NCBI GenBank assembly: GCA_031308135.1
Contig: JAHLJT010003122.1
Span: 1 to 64,000, forward strand
Source of the DNA: Acheta domesticus
Lineage: Eukaryota > Arthropoda > Insecta > Orthoptera > Gryllidae
Reading direction: 5' to 3'
DNA: 64,000 bases
The notes under the pieces are model-generated. The model saw only the letters and a program-made list of their open reading frames with translations, made no database searches and had not been told where the DNA came from. Below, piece after piece: positions 1 through 7,780 of this stretch. How positions within the stretch are numbered: the stretch's first letter is position 1; every line of letters starts with the position of its first letter. The position numbers and the translations under genes are program-made.

Positions 1-693
1 GGTTTGGTAAAATCGTCTTTGTACTTTGCGTTTTTCTTGTATGGTTTTGATTATGTCGATTGGTAGTGCGTGGTGTGTCGTAGCGTTGTTTTTGGTCGTA
101 CTGCGGTCGTAAGCTAGTTTTATCTCGTTTGTGACGGTGGCTAGCCGTATGTCTATGTCCTGGCTTGTATTTAGTTCATTGTAGTTAGTTATTGTTGTTG
201 TCAGCTGGTCGCGAAACGCAGGCCAGTTTGTGGTTAAGTCAGCCCGTTGTGGGTGGTGGTACGGATAGGCGCCGAGATAGAGAGCAAAGAGAATTGGTAA
301 GTGGTCGGAATGAAGTTCGAAAAGCGGTTGCGGAACGGAAGGTGATAGAGAAGTGCTGTGGATGACGGTGTCTAGTATGTCGTGGGGCACGCCTCGTAGT
401 AAGTGCGTGTAACCAGAAGGCGGTGTCATTGTCACGTTTGTAGCGTTGTTTAAGTAAGTCAGTAGCCGCCTGCCAGCGGTGTTGTTGCTGGCACAACCCC
501 ATTCTCGTCTTTTCGAGTTTAGGTCTCCTGCTAGTAATGTAGTTGTTCCAAGTCTTGTTAGTTTGTCGAGGTCTCCGTCTTGTATCGTGGCGTCTGGTCG
601 TTTGTAGCAGGAGACGAAAGTTATTGCCCCTGTAGTCGTGCCTAATTCTATAGCCGTGGCTTCGCAGTCAGTGAGAGCAGGGGTAGTTATGGA

Positions 694-695
<2 letters not shown>
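1..695 (-). pseudogene. Jockey-like retrotransposon ORF2 fragment (endonuclease part), truncated at 5' end
   Basis: One frame on the minus strand is open from base 695 down to base 1 with no start codon, so it is the inside of a longer ORF2 that runs off the window. It encodes the second half of an APE-type endonuclease. The motif LLAGDLNSKRREWGC holds a catalytic Asp, and SDHLPILFAL is the C-terminal Ser-Asp-His motif. A linker follows that leads toward a reverse transcriptase lying outside the window. The sequence resembles the endonucleases of both complete Jockey-like elements in the window but differs clearly from each, so it is a third family or subfamily. Its upstream part is cut off exactly where the poly-A of element 1 begins and is not found to the right of element 1. 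It was therefore either 5'-truncated already or lost a piece when element 1 inserted. Confidence 0.85.

Positions 696-725
<30 letters not shown>
696..725 (-). repeat. poly-A tail of element 1 (poly-T on plus strand)
   Basis: An uninterrupted run of 30 T on the plus strand lies 168 bp beyond the ORF2 stop of the minus-strand element. It marks the 3' end of a target-primed insertion and gives the exact junction with the older endonuclease fragment. Confidence 0.9.
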
Positions 726-893
726 CGGCGAAGCCGAAGGTCAGTGTGTGTGTGTGTTGCAGTTCGCACGCATGTTGCGTTTTACTGCTTTGTGTAGGTT
801 GCTGGTGTAGGTTCGCGTCGGACCTTTGTCATTTGCCGTTTAGGCGTTTAAATTCAGTCACATTTGTGACTTGTCATTTTTATGTGTGTGGCG

Positions 894-3641
894 CTATGCC
901 CTCAGTATGTCCGAGGGAAGAGCTTGTCTTCTTCGTCCTATTGTGAGGACATGTCTTGCGAGTGTTTTTAGCGGCGCCGGTGCTTCGCTGGTTTGAAATG
1001 CCTGATAAGCTTCGTTAAAAGAAAGCCGTCTCAGGCATTGCGTGAAAGACTCGATATCGAGTTCTTTTCTGAGAGTTTTCAACCGTTTCCGAAACGGAGG
1101 GCGCGCTATGAGCCGCAGAACTCTGTTCTGTACTAGCTCAAGTGTTCTCTTGTACCTCTCCGCTGTAGTCCACCACGTTGCCGCGGCGTATGTGGCTACA
1201 GGCCGGCAGCACGTTTTATAGAGTGCCAGGCGGAGGTCCAAGGGGAGTGTAGGTTCCCTCAAAAGAGGAGTTAATAGCCGAACTCTGTTTTGGAGTTTCG
1301 ATCGAATTCGCCTGACATGTAAGTGCCAGCGCATGCTTCTATCGAAAGTGACGCCTAAGTATGTTGCCTTATGCGCCCACTTCAGCTTTTGTGTGCCTAA
1401 TGTGATTTGTTTTGGTGGTGTAAAGTATTTAGTGTGTTTGTGTTTGCGGCGAGTATAGCAGATTGCCTGTGACTTTTCCGCTGAGAAAGTCAAGTGGTTT
1501 TCTTCCGCCCACTTGCGCGTCAGGCTCATCTGTGCTTGTAGTGTTTTGAGTTTGTGGTGTATGCTCGCTCCTCTCGCTAAGACGGCTATGTCATCAGCAT
1601 AGAGAAAGAGGCGAATTCGCGGTACGAGTGGTATGTCATTGACATATAGCGAGAACAGTAGCGGAGAGAGGACGGAGCCCTGAGGGACCCCGGCCGCAAT
1701 CCTCCGCTTTGAGGATCTCGCCTTACCCACATTTACCACGAAAGTGCGGTTTGTGAGGAAAGACTTAACCATTTCGGTTATGTCTTGCGGAAGGCAGCGC
1801 CGTAGTTTAGTTATGAGTGTGTTGTGTGGCACTTTATCAAAGGCTTGTACCATGTCGAGATAAATGACAGGTACATCCTGAGTTAGTATTAGATCAGCAG
1901 AAATCTGCTGAGCCATACAAAGTGCTTGTAGTGAAGCGGAGTGGCCCGGTCTGAACGCGAATTGTTCATCTCGTATGAGTTTTCGCGAGAGAACAGTTGG
2001 CAGCATTCGCGCGAGAAGTAGCCTTTCAAACACTTTTCCCATAATAGGGAGAAGGCTGATTGGTCTATGGCTCGCTGCGATCGTAAGATCTTTGCCGGGT
2101 TTCGGAAGCATAGAAATACTTGCGTATTTCCAATTTTCCGGAAAATACCGCTGTGTGATGCAGCTGTTGTAGATTTGCGTGAGCTCCGTGCTTATAACCG
2201 GTAGCGCCTCCTTTAAAATAGGAGGGCCGATCCGGTCAGGGCCCGGCGCCTTGCGACTACGCAAGCTTGTAATTGTAGTCGAAACTTCTTCGACTGTGCA
2301 ATGTGTGAGTGTGGTGGCGCTGTCGTCCGTCTCCTCCTCACTCTCCTCCTGTGTGTTGTTGTTAACAAATCTCTCTTCAAGCATGTCAGCGAAGAATTCC
2401 GCTTTAGCTTGGTCCGAAAAGAGAAAAGTTTGTTTTCCTTCCGCGTCGTCGTGACCGCGAATGGCTGTTGCTGTTTTAGGTACAGACCTTAACGCTTTTT
2501 GGAGTTTGAAAAGGCCGTCGCGGGAGTGATCAGAACCGATTTCCCTTAGCCGTTTTTCCCACTCCGCTGCGTGGTGGTTTGCGAGCGCCGTCTTAAGGCG
2601 TTTTTCGCATTCCCGCAGTTGCGCTTTAAGTGCTGGGCACCTAAACTGCTGCCAAAGTCGCCGCATTTTGCGTTTCTCACGCAAAAGCTCCTCGACGTCT
2701 GAGGGAAGTGTGTTTGAGCCCTCTTCGGGCGGGCGCCAGAAGACCGGCGTCGCCTTTCTGTGAGCTGTTTGTAAGTGTTTAGTGAGAGTGTTTAAGCTCG
2801 CATCAATGGATTCTGGCGTCTCCAGTGACAGCGAAGCTTGTGTTTGTGTGTGTAGTGTAGAGAGTTGATTGCGAAACTCGTCCCAATCGGTTGGTTGGGG
2901 AACCCACTGCCGTGGGCCGCAGAAGGAGCGGATGCTGCCGACTGCAAAGGTAATGGGAATGTGATCGGAAAGGGAAAAAGGTATGGGTTTGGGAGTAGTG
3001 ACTCGAATATTTCCCGAAGTGAGTGCCACATCGAGAATATCGGGCCGCTGACGGAGGTCAGTAGGGAAGCGAGTGGGTGAGGAAGGCGGGACGAGTGTCA
3101 CGTTGTTATGTGATAACAGATAGCTTACAAGTAAGCTTCCGTTTCTGTTTGTTGTATTACAACCCCATTCCTCGCACTTGCAGTTTATATCACCTGCGAG
3201 AACCGTGCGAGGAGCTAGGGAGAATACAGTGTCAAAATCGTCATCTATGAGCGGACGATTTGGTGCTAAGTATGCTGACATCAGCGTAACTTCGCCCTCA
3301 GTCGTATTCACCACAATCGCTGCCGCTTCAAGCCTCGCAAGGCGAGGTAAAGCTGCCGGGCGATGCGGTATCGTACGCCTAATGGCAACCGCTACACCGC
3401 CGCCGCGATGCCGGGCATCTCGGTCGGCGCGGTAAATGGCCATATCTTGAAGTTCCAGGTCGTCGGTGCCCTTGAGCTTAGTTTCCTGCAGCAGAAGTAC
3501 ATCAATATGATGCTTGCTGCAGAATAACTCAATTAGACGCCGATCTCCCGGATCTGTGAAACCGGAACGCCCGTTGACGTTCCAGGCGGCCACCGCGAGC
3601 GGGCGGGTTCTGGTGCCTCCCTGCGCTCGTTGTTCAGCCAT
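894..3641 (-). CDS. Element 1 ORF2: APE endonuclease / reverse transcriptase, 915 aa
   Basis: This polyprotein nicks target DNA and copies the element RNA by target-primed reverse transcription. Residues 1-230 form the APE-like endonuclease: LLLQETKL (Glu near residue 53), AGDINCKCEEWGC (Asp near 151) and SDHIPITFAV (near 225). The reverse transcriptase follows. Motifs seen are YFPENWKYASI, HRPISLLPIMGK, LDMVQAFDKV (catalytic Asp, about 595), AGVPQGSVLSPLLFSLYVND and LFLYADDIAV (the YADD active site, about 682), then the thumb-like YLGVTFDRSMRW. No RNase H domain is visible, and the length fits the Jockey clade. The frame is intact with all catalytic residues. The start ATG overlaps the ORF1 stop by 8 bp, which suggests translation by reinitiation after ORF1. 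Confidence 0.93.
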   Translation of the reverse strand: MAEQRAQGGTRTRPLAVAAWNVNGRSGFTDPGDRRLIELFCSKHHIDVLLLQETKLKGTDDLELQDMAIYRADRDARHRGGGVAVAIRRTIPHRPAALPRLARLEAAAIVVNTTEGEVTLMSAYLAPNRPLIDDDFDTVFSLAPRTVLAGDINCKCEEWGCNTTNRNGSLLVSYLLSHNNVTLVPPSSPTRFPTDLRQRPDILDVALTSGNIRVTTPKPIPFSLSDHIPITFAVGSIRSFCGPRQWVPQPTDWDEFRNQLSTLHTQTQASLSLETPESIDASLNTLTKHLQTAHRKATPVFWRPPEEGSNTLPSDVEELLREKRKMRRLWQQFRCPALKAQLRECEKRLKTALANHHAAEWEKRLREIGSDHSRDGLFKLQKALRSVPKTATAIRGHDDAEGKQTFLFSDQAKAEFFADMLEERFVNNNTQEESEEETDDSATTLTHCTVEEVSTTITSLRSRKAPGPDRIGPPILKEALPVISTELTQIYNSCITQRYFPENWKYASISMLPKPGKDLTIAASHRPISLLPIMGKVFERLLLARMLPTVLSRKLIRDEQFAFRPGHSASLQALCMAQQISADLILTQDVPVIYLDMVQAFDKVPHNTLITKLRRCLPQDITEMVKSFLTNRTFVVNVGKARSSKRRIAAGVPQGSVLSPLLFSLYVNDIPLVPRIRLFLYADDIAVLARGASIHHKLKTLQAQMSLTRKWAEENHLTFSAEKSQAICYTRRKHKHTKYFTPPKQITLGTQKLKWAHKATYLGVTFDRSMRWHLHVRRIRSKLQNRVRLLTPLLREPTLPLDLRLALYKTCCRPVATYAAATWWTTAERYKRTLELVQNRVLRLIARPPFRKRLKTLRKELDIESFTQCLRRLSFNEAYQAFQTSEAPAPLKTLARHVLTIGRRRQALPSDILRA

Positions 3642-5527
3642 TGTGGGGCGTCACATGAGCGCAAAGAGTTGTTAGAAGTGTTGTGAGGTTTGCAACCTGC
3701 TGCTTTAACTCGGCGACCTCCTTGCGGAGTTGCTCCGTCTCCGACGTGGCAGCAGGCGTGTTGTGTGCGGGCGCCTTTGGCGCGGGGCCGGGGCGGCCGG
3801 CGCGCTCTTCGATGCCCTTTCGGGCCTCGTGGCTCGCCTTCGCCCTCGCCTCGCGCGCCGCTTGCGCGGGGTGTTGTTTGGATGTAGCCGCTTTCGCAAA
3901 GGTAGTGCTCTTATCTACCTTGCGGGCGGGCTGTGTTTGTTGTTGCTTCGGCGCTACATTTTTGCTCTGAAGCGTGGCTGGTACATTGTTGTTCTTTGAT
4001 GATGTAAGGTTCTTGTGAACCTTACATCCGGCGTAATTTGCGGAGTGGTTACCTCCGCAGTTGCAGCATACAGCGGGCTTTGAGCTGTTGCCGCAGTCCT
4101 TTGTCAGGTGACCCTCGCCGCAGTGCATGCAGCGTGGGCTGACCTGGCAATAAGCACGCGTGTGCGACCATCGGCAGCACCGCTTGCAGAAAGGCGCACT
4201 GTCCGTGCGCTTTGCGACCTCGACGCGGGCGCGGCAGTGGCAGATCGCTTTGAGGGCGAATACCCACTTGCCGTCGTCGCCGGGCGCGAGGTTGATGTAG
4301 TATGCGCCGAGTGGGACCAATTTCCCGTTTCGACGCCTCTTGAGCTGGTGAACTGCAGGGCGGGCCTTGCCCGGGCACTGCGCGGCGATGTCGTCCGCTA
4401 CTTCGTCCGCTGACACTTGGGGGGGCGGCCCGCTCACGTAGAGCTTTAGGCCGCGCTCCTCCTTGCGCGCGTGAGTGAAGTGCGACGCGCTAAGTTTCTT
4501 CAATGCGGCAGCAATTCTCACGTGATCGGAATTGCTCCGCGCCTGTAAGGAGAAGAACTCCCCGCAGTGCTTACCTACCACCGGGTGTTCGCAGCCCTGC
4601 GTCGCGGCCTCGAACCAGCGGCGAAAGCCGCCGTCGGAAGGCACCGAGGCGTTCGTCACCATGATAGGCGGAACGCGCTTGGCGGCCTTCTTAGGCTCGG
4701 AGGTGGTCGCATTCGCTTGCGAATCCGGTTGGGGCAGAGGCACAGGCGGAGGAGCGGGGGCGGAGGCGCTTTCGCCCTGGCGCTGCGGTGAGGGAGGGAG
4801 CGGGGTCACGGCCGCGGGAGGCGCGAGCTCGACCAGGAGGGCCTCCGCCTCGCCGTCTCCGGCTGGCAGGGCTTACCTCGCTGGGAACCACGTCACTCCC
4901 CGGCTCCGTGTCCACCTGCATCTCCTCCGCTGACGCAGGCAGGGCTAAAAAGCTGCCAGGCGGAAGGCGAGTGGCAACGGCGTCGTCGGCGGTCGGCGCA
5001 TCGCCGCCTGAGAGGCGGCGCTTCTTGCCTTTACCGTCGGTGGTGGCGGCGGCGGGCGGCGGCGGCGGCTGTGCGGCGTCGGGGCGGGAGTAGAACTCCG
5101 TAAGCCCGTTCTTGGCGGCGGCCTTGCTGAACTGTGTCTGTTCAGCAGGCGATAGTTTGGAGGCGAACAGCGCAACGAGATCCGTTTGCAGCTGCGCCAA
5201 GCAACCGTCCTCGTCAGCTTGCATTAAAGCCTTAAGGGCGTTCGCAAGCTTTGAGGCTTTGCTCTTTTTGCTCTTTTTGGTAGCCCCTAAAGGGGCTGGT
5301 TGAATTGCAGGGAAATCCTGCTGGTTGTTGGCGCCCGATGGCGCGGCGTCGGCCGAAGCGGCGGCGGCGGCTGCTGCTGCGGTGATGCTGGTGGCGGCGC
5401 GGAGCTCGGCAAGGCCCTCGGGCGCTATCGAGACCGAGACGCCGTTCGTCGAGAAGACGAGAGCGCCCCGATCCGAAAGCGTGCGTGAGCGCTCACGTTG
5501 CACGCCGTTGCCGTTTTCCATCTCCAT
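3634..5527 (-). pseudogene. Element 1 ORF1: Gag-like nucleic-acid-binding protein, frameshifted
   Basis: The reading frame starts at ATG 5527 and gives an Ala/Lys-rich N-terminal region. Near 4870-4885 it turns into Arg-rich nonsense, while the adjacent frame becomes the plausible continuation down to stop 3634. One extra base near 4880 would explain this, giving about 630 aa if undone. The downstream part has a PRE-like region (from RVPPIMVTNAS) and three zinc knuckles typical of Jockey Gag: CKRCCRWSHTRAYC, CMHCGEGHLTKDC and CCNCGGNHSANYAGC. A coiled-coil-like tail (TEQLRKEVAELKQQVANLTT) follows, which would suit multimerisation. ORF1 proteins of this type bind the element RNA and form the RNP. 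At the shift the DNA reads GAGGTAAGC, which also looks like a splice donor; a sequencing error or real pseudogenisation are alternatives. Confidence 0.8.
5258..5297 (-). promoter_or_regulatory. Histone-type stem-loop plus two HDE-like motifs inside element 1 ORF1
   Basis: On the minus strand bases 5297-5282 read AGCCCCTTTAGGGGCT: a perfect 6-bp stem with a UUUA loop, the size and loop type of the histone mRNA stem-loop. Two overlapping AAAGAGCAAA motifs follow at 5276-5267 and 5267-5258. The second starts 14 nt after the hairpin; in H2B and H4 of this window the gap is 15 nt. The stretch is also coding (APLGATKKSKKSKAS), so codon repetition is an alternative origin for the HDE-like part. Confidence 0.6.
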
Positions 5528-5560
5528 TCCTGAAAAGGGACAGGGACAGAAACGGCAAGT

Positions 5561-5602
5561 TTTGCTCTTTCAGAAGAAAGTAGCCTGCTCTAAAGAGAGC
5601 AG
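5561..5602 (-). promoter_or_regulatory. Hairpin plus exact histone downstream element in element 1 leader
   Basis: Minus strand 5602-5585 forms a 7-bp stem (CTGCTCT/AGAGCAG) with a 4-nt loop CUUU. Thirteen nt further, 5571-5561 reads GAAAGAGCAAA, identical to the motif that follows the stem-loop in the H2B, H4 and H1 genes here. The ORF1 start codon lies 33 nt downstream. Confidence 0.7.
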
Positions 5603-5609
5603 AGTTTAA

Positions 5610-5748
5610 AGTCCTGAAAAGGACTTTATCGGTAGTCCTAAAAAGGACTGATGATTTTGTTCTTTAGCCCTTAAAAGGGCTGGTGTGAGGAAATTTTCTA
5701 AGTCCCGCAAGCGGGATTTCGAAAAATTTTAGAGTCCCGTAAGGGACC
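5610..5748 (-). promoter_or_regulatory. Array of histone-stem-loop-like hairpins in element 1 leader
   Basis: Three hairpins have a perfect 6-bp stem and 4-nt loop: 5610-5625 (AGTCCT, loop UUUC, stem extendable to 8 bp), 5634-5649 (AGTCCT, loop UUUU) and 5666-5681 (AGCCCT, loop UUUA). All keep the G-C second pair, the pyrimidine-rich 5' arm and the A at the top of the 3' arm seen in the histone stem-loops of this window. Two weaker relatives lie upstream at 5702-5717 (loop CUUG) and 5733-5748 (loop UUAC, outer mismatch). A perfect 6-bp stem is expected by chance once in about 4096 positions, so the clustering is not random. Confidence 0.75.
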
Positions 5749-5883
5749 GGCGACGGCGGCGATCCAAATCCGAGGGCGGCGGCCCGGTCCGAGGGCGACG
5801 AGGCGGCCCGGCGAGCAGCTGCTTCTTCTTCTGGAGCTCCGATGTGTGCTGGTCCGCTGCGCGAGAGGGAATGCCGCTGCGCG

Positions 5884-5900
5884 AGACGGTGAATACGGCC
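5884..5900. repeat. 17-bp direct repeat at the element 1 / H2A junction
   Basis: AGACGGTGAATACGGCC at 5884-5900 is also found inside the H2A coding sequence at 5997-6013. The intact H2A copy has unrelated sequence before the shared GGCC at this point. The junction therefore carries a displaced copy of H2A sequence joined through GGCC microhomology, as expected from template switching at the 5' end of an insertion. Confidence 0.7.
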
Positions 5901-6094
5901 AACTCCAACACTTCGGCGGCGAGATATTCCATGACGGCCGCCAAGTAGACGGGCGCGCCGGCGCCTACGCGCTCAGCATAGTTGCCCTTGCGCAGAAGAC
6001 GGTGAATACGGCCCACAGGGAACTGAAGCCCGGCTCGGCTGGAGCGAGACTTGGACTTGCCCTTCACCTTACCGCCCTTGCCGCGACCGCTCAT
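5897..6094 (-). pseudogene. H2A: Histone H2A, truncated after codon 66 by element 1
   Basis: Codons 1-66 ([13 protein letters not shown] to EVLELA) are identical to the intact H2A copy at 50246-50620. Homology then stops and the frame runs into element 1 leader sequence. The second half of the histone fold, the C-terminal tail and the histone 3' stem-loop are absent from 1-5896. The promoter side is intact and shared with H2B, so a chimeric transcript of H2A plus element 1 is possible. The predicted protein would be a non-functional half histone with an unrelated tail. Confidence 0.95.
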
Positions 6095-6392
6095 GTCGAT
6101 ATCAGAGAGAACGAGAACACACGGTAGTACTTTCCGCTAGCGAGCTCCGCTCTCGTGTGGCACTGGAGATCGCAGCCACCTATATTTATAAGCTCGGTGC
6201 CCCTTCCGCGGGGCGCGCCGAGATCGCCACTATTCGGCACGCATCGCCCGTGACCGCTCTCATTGGGCGGCCCCTTCCGCCGTGCGCCCGAGCGCGGTGG
6301 AAGGGGTACCGAGCTGATAAATATGACCGGCCGCTCCCGCGGAGCCACATTCGCTCTGCGAAAGTTGTGTCGAACGCACCTCTGTAGTCGAC
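6095..6392. promoter_or_regulatory. Divergent H2A/H2B promoter, copy 1
   Basis: A 298-bp region between the two start codons. A TATA box for H2A lies at 6181-6190 (TATAAATATA on the minus strand) and a TATA-like GATAAATATG for H2B at 6316-6325. An inverted CCAAT motif (ATTGG, 6261-6265) lies between them. The region is repeated in full at 50621-50918 and in part at 54700-54933. Confidence 0.75.
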
Positions 6393-6764
6393 ATGCCGCC
6401 CAAGACTAGCGGAAAGGCCGCGAAGAAGGCCGGCAAGGCCCAGAAGAACATCTCCAAGGGAGACAAGAAGAAGAAGCGCAAGAGGAAGGAAAGCTACGCC
6501 ATCTACATCTACAAGGTGCTGAAGCAGGTCCATCCTGACACCGGCATCTCCAGCAAGGCGATGAGCATCATGAACAGCTTTGTCAACGACATTTTCGAGC
6601 GCATCGCCGCCGAGGCTTCTCGCCTGGCGCACTACAACAAGCGCTCCACCATCACCTCGCGGGAGATCCAGACGGCTGTGCGTCTTCTTCTGCCCGGCGA
6701 GTTGGCAAAGCACGCCGTCAGCGAAGGCACTAAGGCTGTCACCAAGTACACCAGCTCCAAGTAA
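6393..6764 (+). CDS. H2B: Histone H2B, copy 1
   Basis: A complete 123-aa core histone H2B that pairs with H2A in the nucleosome. A Lys-rich N-terminal tail ([12 protein letters not shown]) is followed by the histone fold beginning at [20 protein letters not shown]. The C-terminal helix ends AVTKYTSSK, whose lysine is the usual ubiquitination region. The sequence is insect-like and full length. It has no intron and is followed by an HSL and HDE, as expected of a replication-dependent gene. It is identical at protein level to the two other copies in the window. It is divergent from the truncated H2A and convergent with the U2 gene. Confidence 0.98.
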   Translation: MPPKTSGKAAKKAGKAQKNISKGDKKKKRKRKESYAIYIYKVLKQVHPDTGISSKAMSIMNSFVNDIFERIAAEASRLAHYNKRSTITSREIQTAVRLLLPGELAKHAVSEGTKAVTKYTSSK

Positions 6765-6827
6765 GCTTGCTCTTATTTCGGCTCGCTTGACTTGCGCAGC
6801 GTTGGTGCTTGCTTGTGTGCAGCAAAC

Positions 6828-6869
6828 GGCCCTTTTCAGGGCCAACAATTTTTTTCATGAAAGAGCAAA
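6828..6869 (+). terminator. H2B histone stem-loop (6828-6843) and HDE (6859-6869)
   Basis: GGCCCTTTTCAGGGCC forms the standard 6-bp stem with UUUC loop. GAAAGAGCAAA follows after 15 nt. These are the SLBP and U7 snRNP signals for poly-A-free 3' processing. Confidence 0.95.
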
Positions 6870-7587
6870 TGGTGTTATGCCTCGGCCATCATTACAGGAT
6901 TCCATGTAATGTAAAAAATAAAATGAATTGAGAGCCCTACCCCACTCCTCTTTTTTTTTTATTATTTAATTCATTCATTATGTGCGCGCCCTTGTTATTA
7001 TATTCGACGAGCGCAATATTCTACTGTCATTATTACTTAAATTATATAATTAATAATAATCACCATAACAAAAATAAGTCGAAAATTCAACGGGGTTGCG
7101 AGTGCGGCTATGCTAGCGGTGCAGGGGGCTTCAAGGTCGTTTCATGTGATGGGATTGGGTCGCACCACGAGTTTTCGTGTCATGAGTATTGCTTGCTTGT
7201 GTGTACTCGCGGCTTTTCCGAGGTACATACGTGTGCTAGAAAAGAAACAGTCAATACTACTATATAAAATAATGCGCCTGATGTTCGGTTCCTAGTACTT
7301 CCGTATTACCAAATGCGGAACACCCGCAAACAGTAATCCTTATAAAATCTACTATAATTTATCTTCCTCTACTTCGCAAACAAGGTTTTGTATTCACATT
7401 CACCTGGAATTCAATTTCACATTCACCTGGAAACCGCAAATGCGAGCTACGTTACCCAGCGCCTGAAAAAAGGCAACCCGCAATACACGTGTGCATGGCG
7501 GACGTGTATTGCGTAAGGGGCACTCCGAAAAAATTTTTTTGGGGTGTTTTCCAGGACGATTATTTCGACTGTGTTTTGATTAAATGA
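6870..7587. other. Spacer between H2B and U2, copy 1
   Basis: AT-rich spacer with no gene. It contains two nearly identical copies of CACATTCACCTGGAA (near 7397-7434) and a short inverted pair around 7489-7512 (AATACACGTG / CGTGTATT). It is repeated almost unchanged at 51396-52113 and 55411-56126, which shows that the spacer belongs to the repeat unit. Confidence 0.7.
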
Positions 7588-7780
7588 AAGTGGGCCAACT
7601 CCGGCGGATTCTGCAATACCGGAACGACCCTCGGAGAGGTCGCAGTAAACCGCATTATCCCTCTCCTGTTTCCAAAAATCAGATTAATATACTGAAGCCC
7701 CCGATGGGGACTGTATCAGATATTAAGCTGATAAGAACAGATACTACACTTTGATCTTAGCCAAAAGGCCGAGAAGCGAT
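7588..7780 (-). ncRNA. U2: U2 snRNA, copy 1
   Basis: A full-length U2 spliceosomal RNA of about 193 nt. It starts ATCGCTTCTCGGCCTTTTGG and carries the branch-point recognition sequence GTAGTA (plus strand 7742-7747). The following stem-loop reads TCTGTTCTTATCAG, and an Sm-type site GATTTTTGG lies at 7672-7680. The 3' domain ends near GGCCCAC. The 3' end is placed by analogy to the usual 190-nt length. U2 pairs with the intron branch site in the spliceosome. It lies tail to tail with H2B inside the histone repeat unit, an unusual linkage. Confidence 0.95.

Larger units (their letters stand above)
696..5896 (-). mobile_element. Element 1: Jockey-like non-LTR retrotransposon inserted at a histone H2A gene
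   Basis: On the minus strand, in order: a leader of about 370 bp full of short hairpins (5528-5896), a Gag-like ORF1 with zinc knuckles, an ORF2 with APE endonuclease and reverse transcriptase but no visible RNase H, a short 3' UTR (726-893) and a poly-A tail. This is the layout of the Jockey clade. The right end abuts codon 66 of a histone H2A gene in the same orientation, so the H2A promoter reads into the element. The left end abuts another retrotransposon fragment. The exact 5' end is uncertain (between about 5750 and 5896), because the last bases include a 17-bp copy of H2A sequence. ORF1 carries a frameshift, so this copy may be non-autonomous. Confidence 0.85.

Noticed and set aside
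1975..3435. Plus-strand open frames across element 1 ORF2
   Set aside because: Antisense shadows of the retrotransposon ORF; no recognisable product.
5528..5545. Seventh stem-loop next to the ORF1 start (CCCTTTTCAGG)
   Set aside because: Only a partial stem can pair; too imperfect to count.
6186..6848. 220-aa open frame antisense to H2B (also at 50712 and 54727)
   Set aside because: Shadow of the GC-rich H2B coding strand; no domain, and it is repeated only because H2B is.
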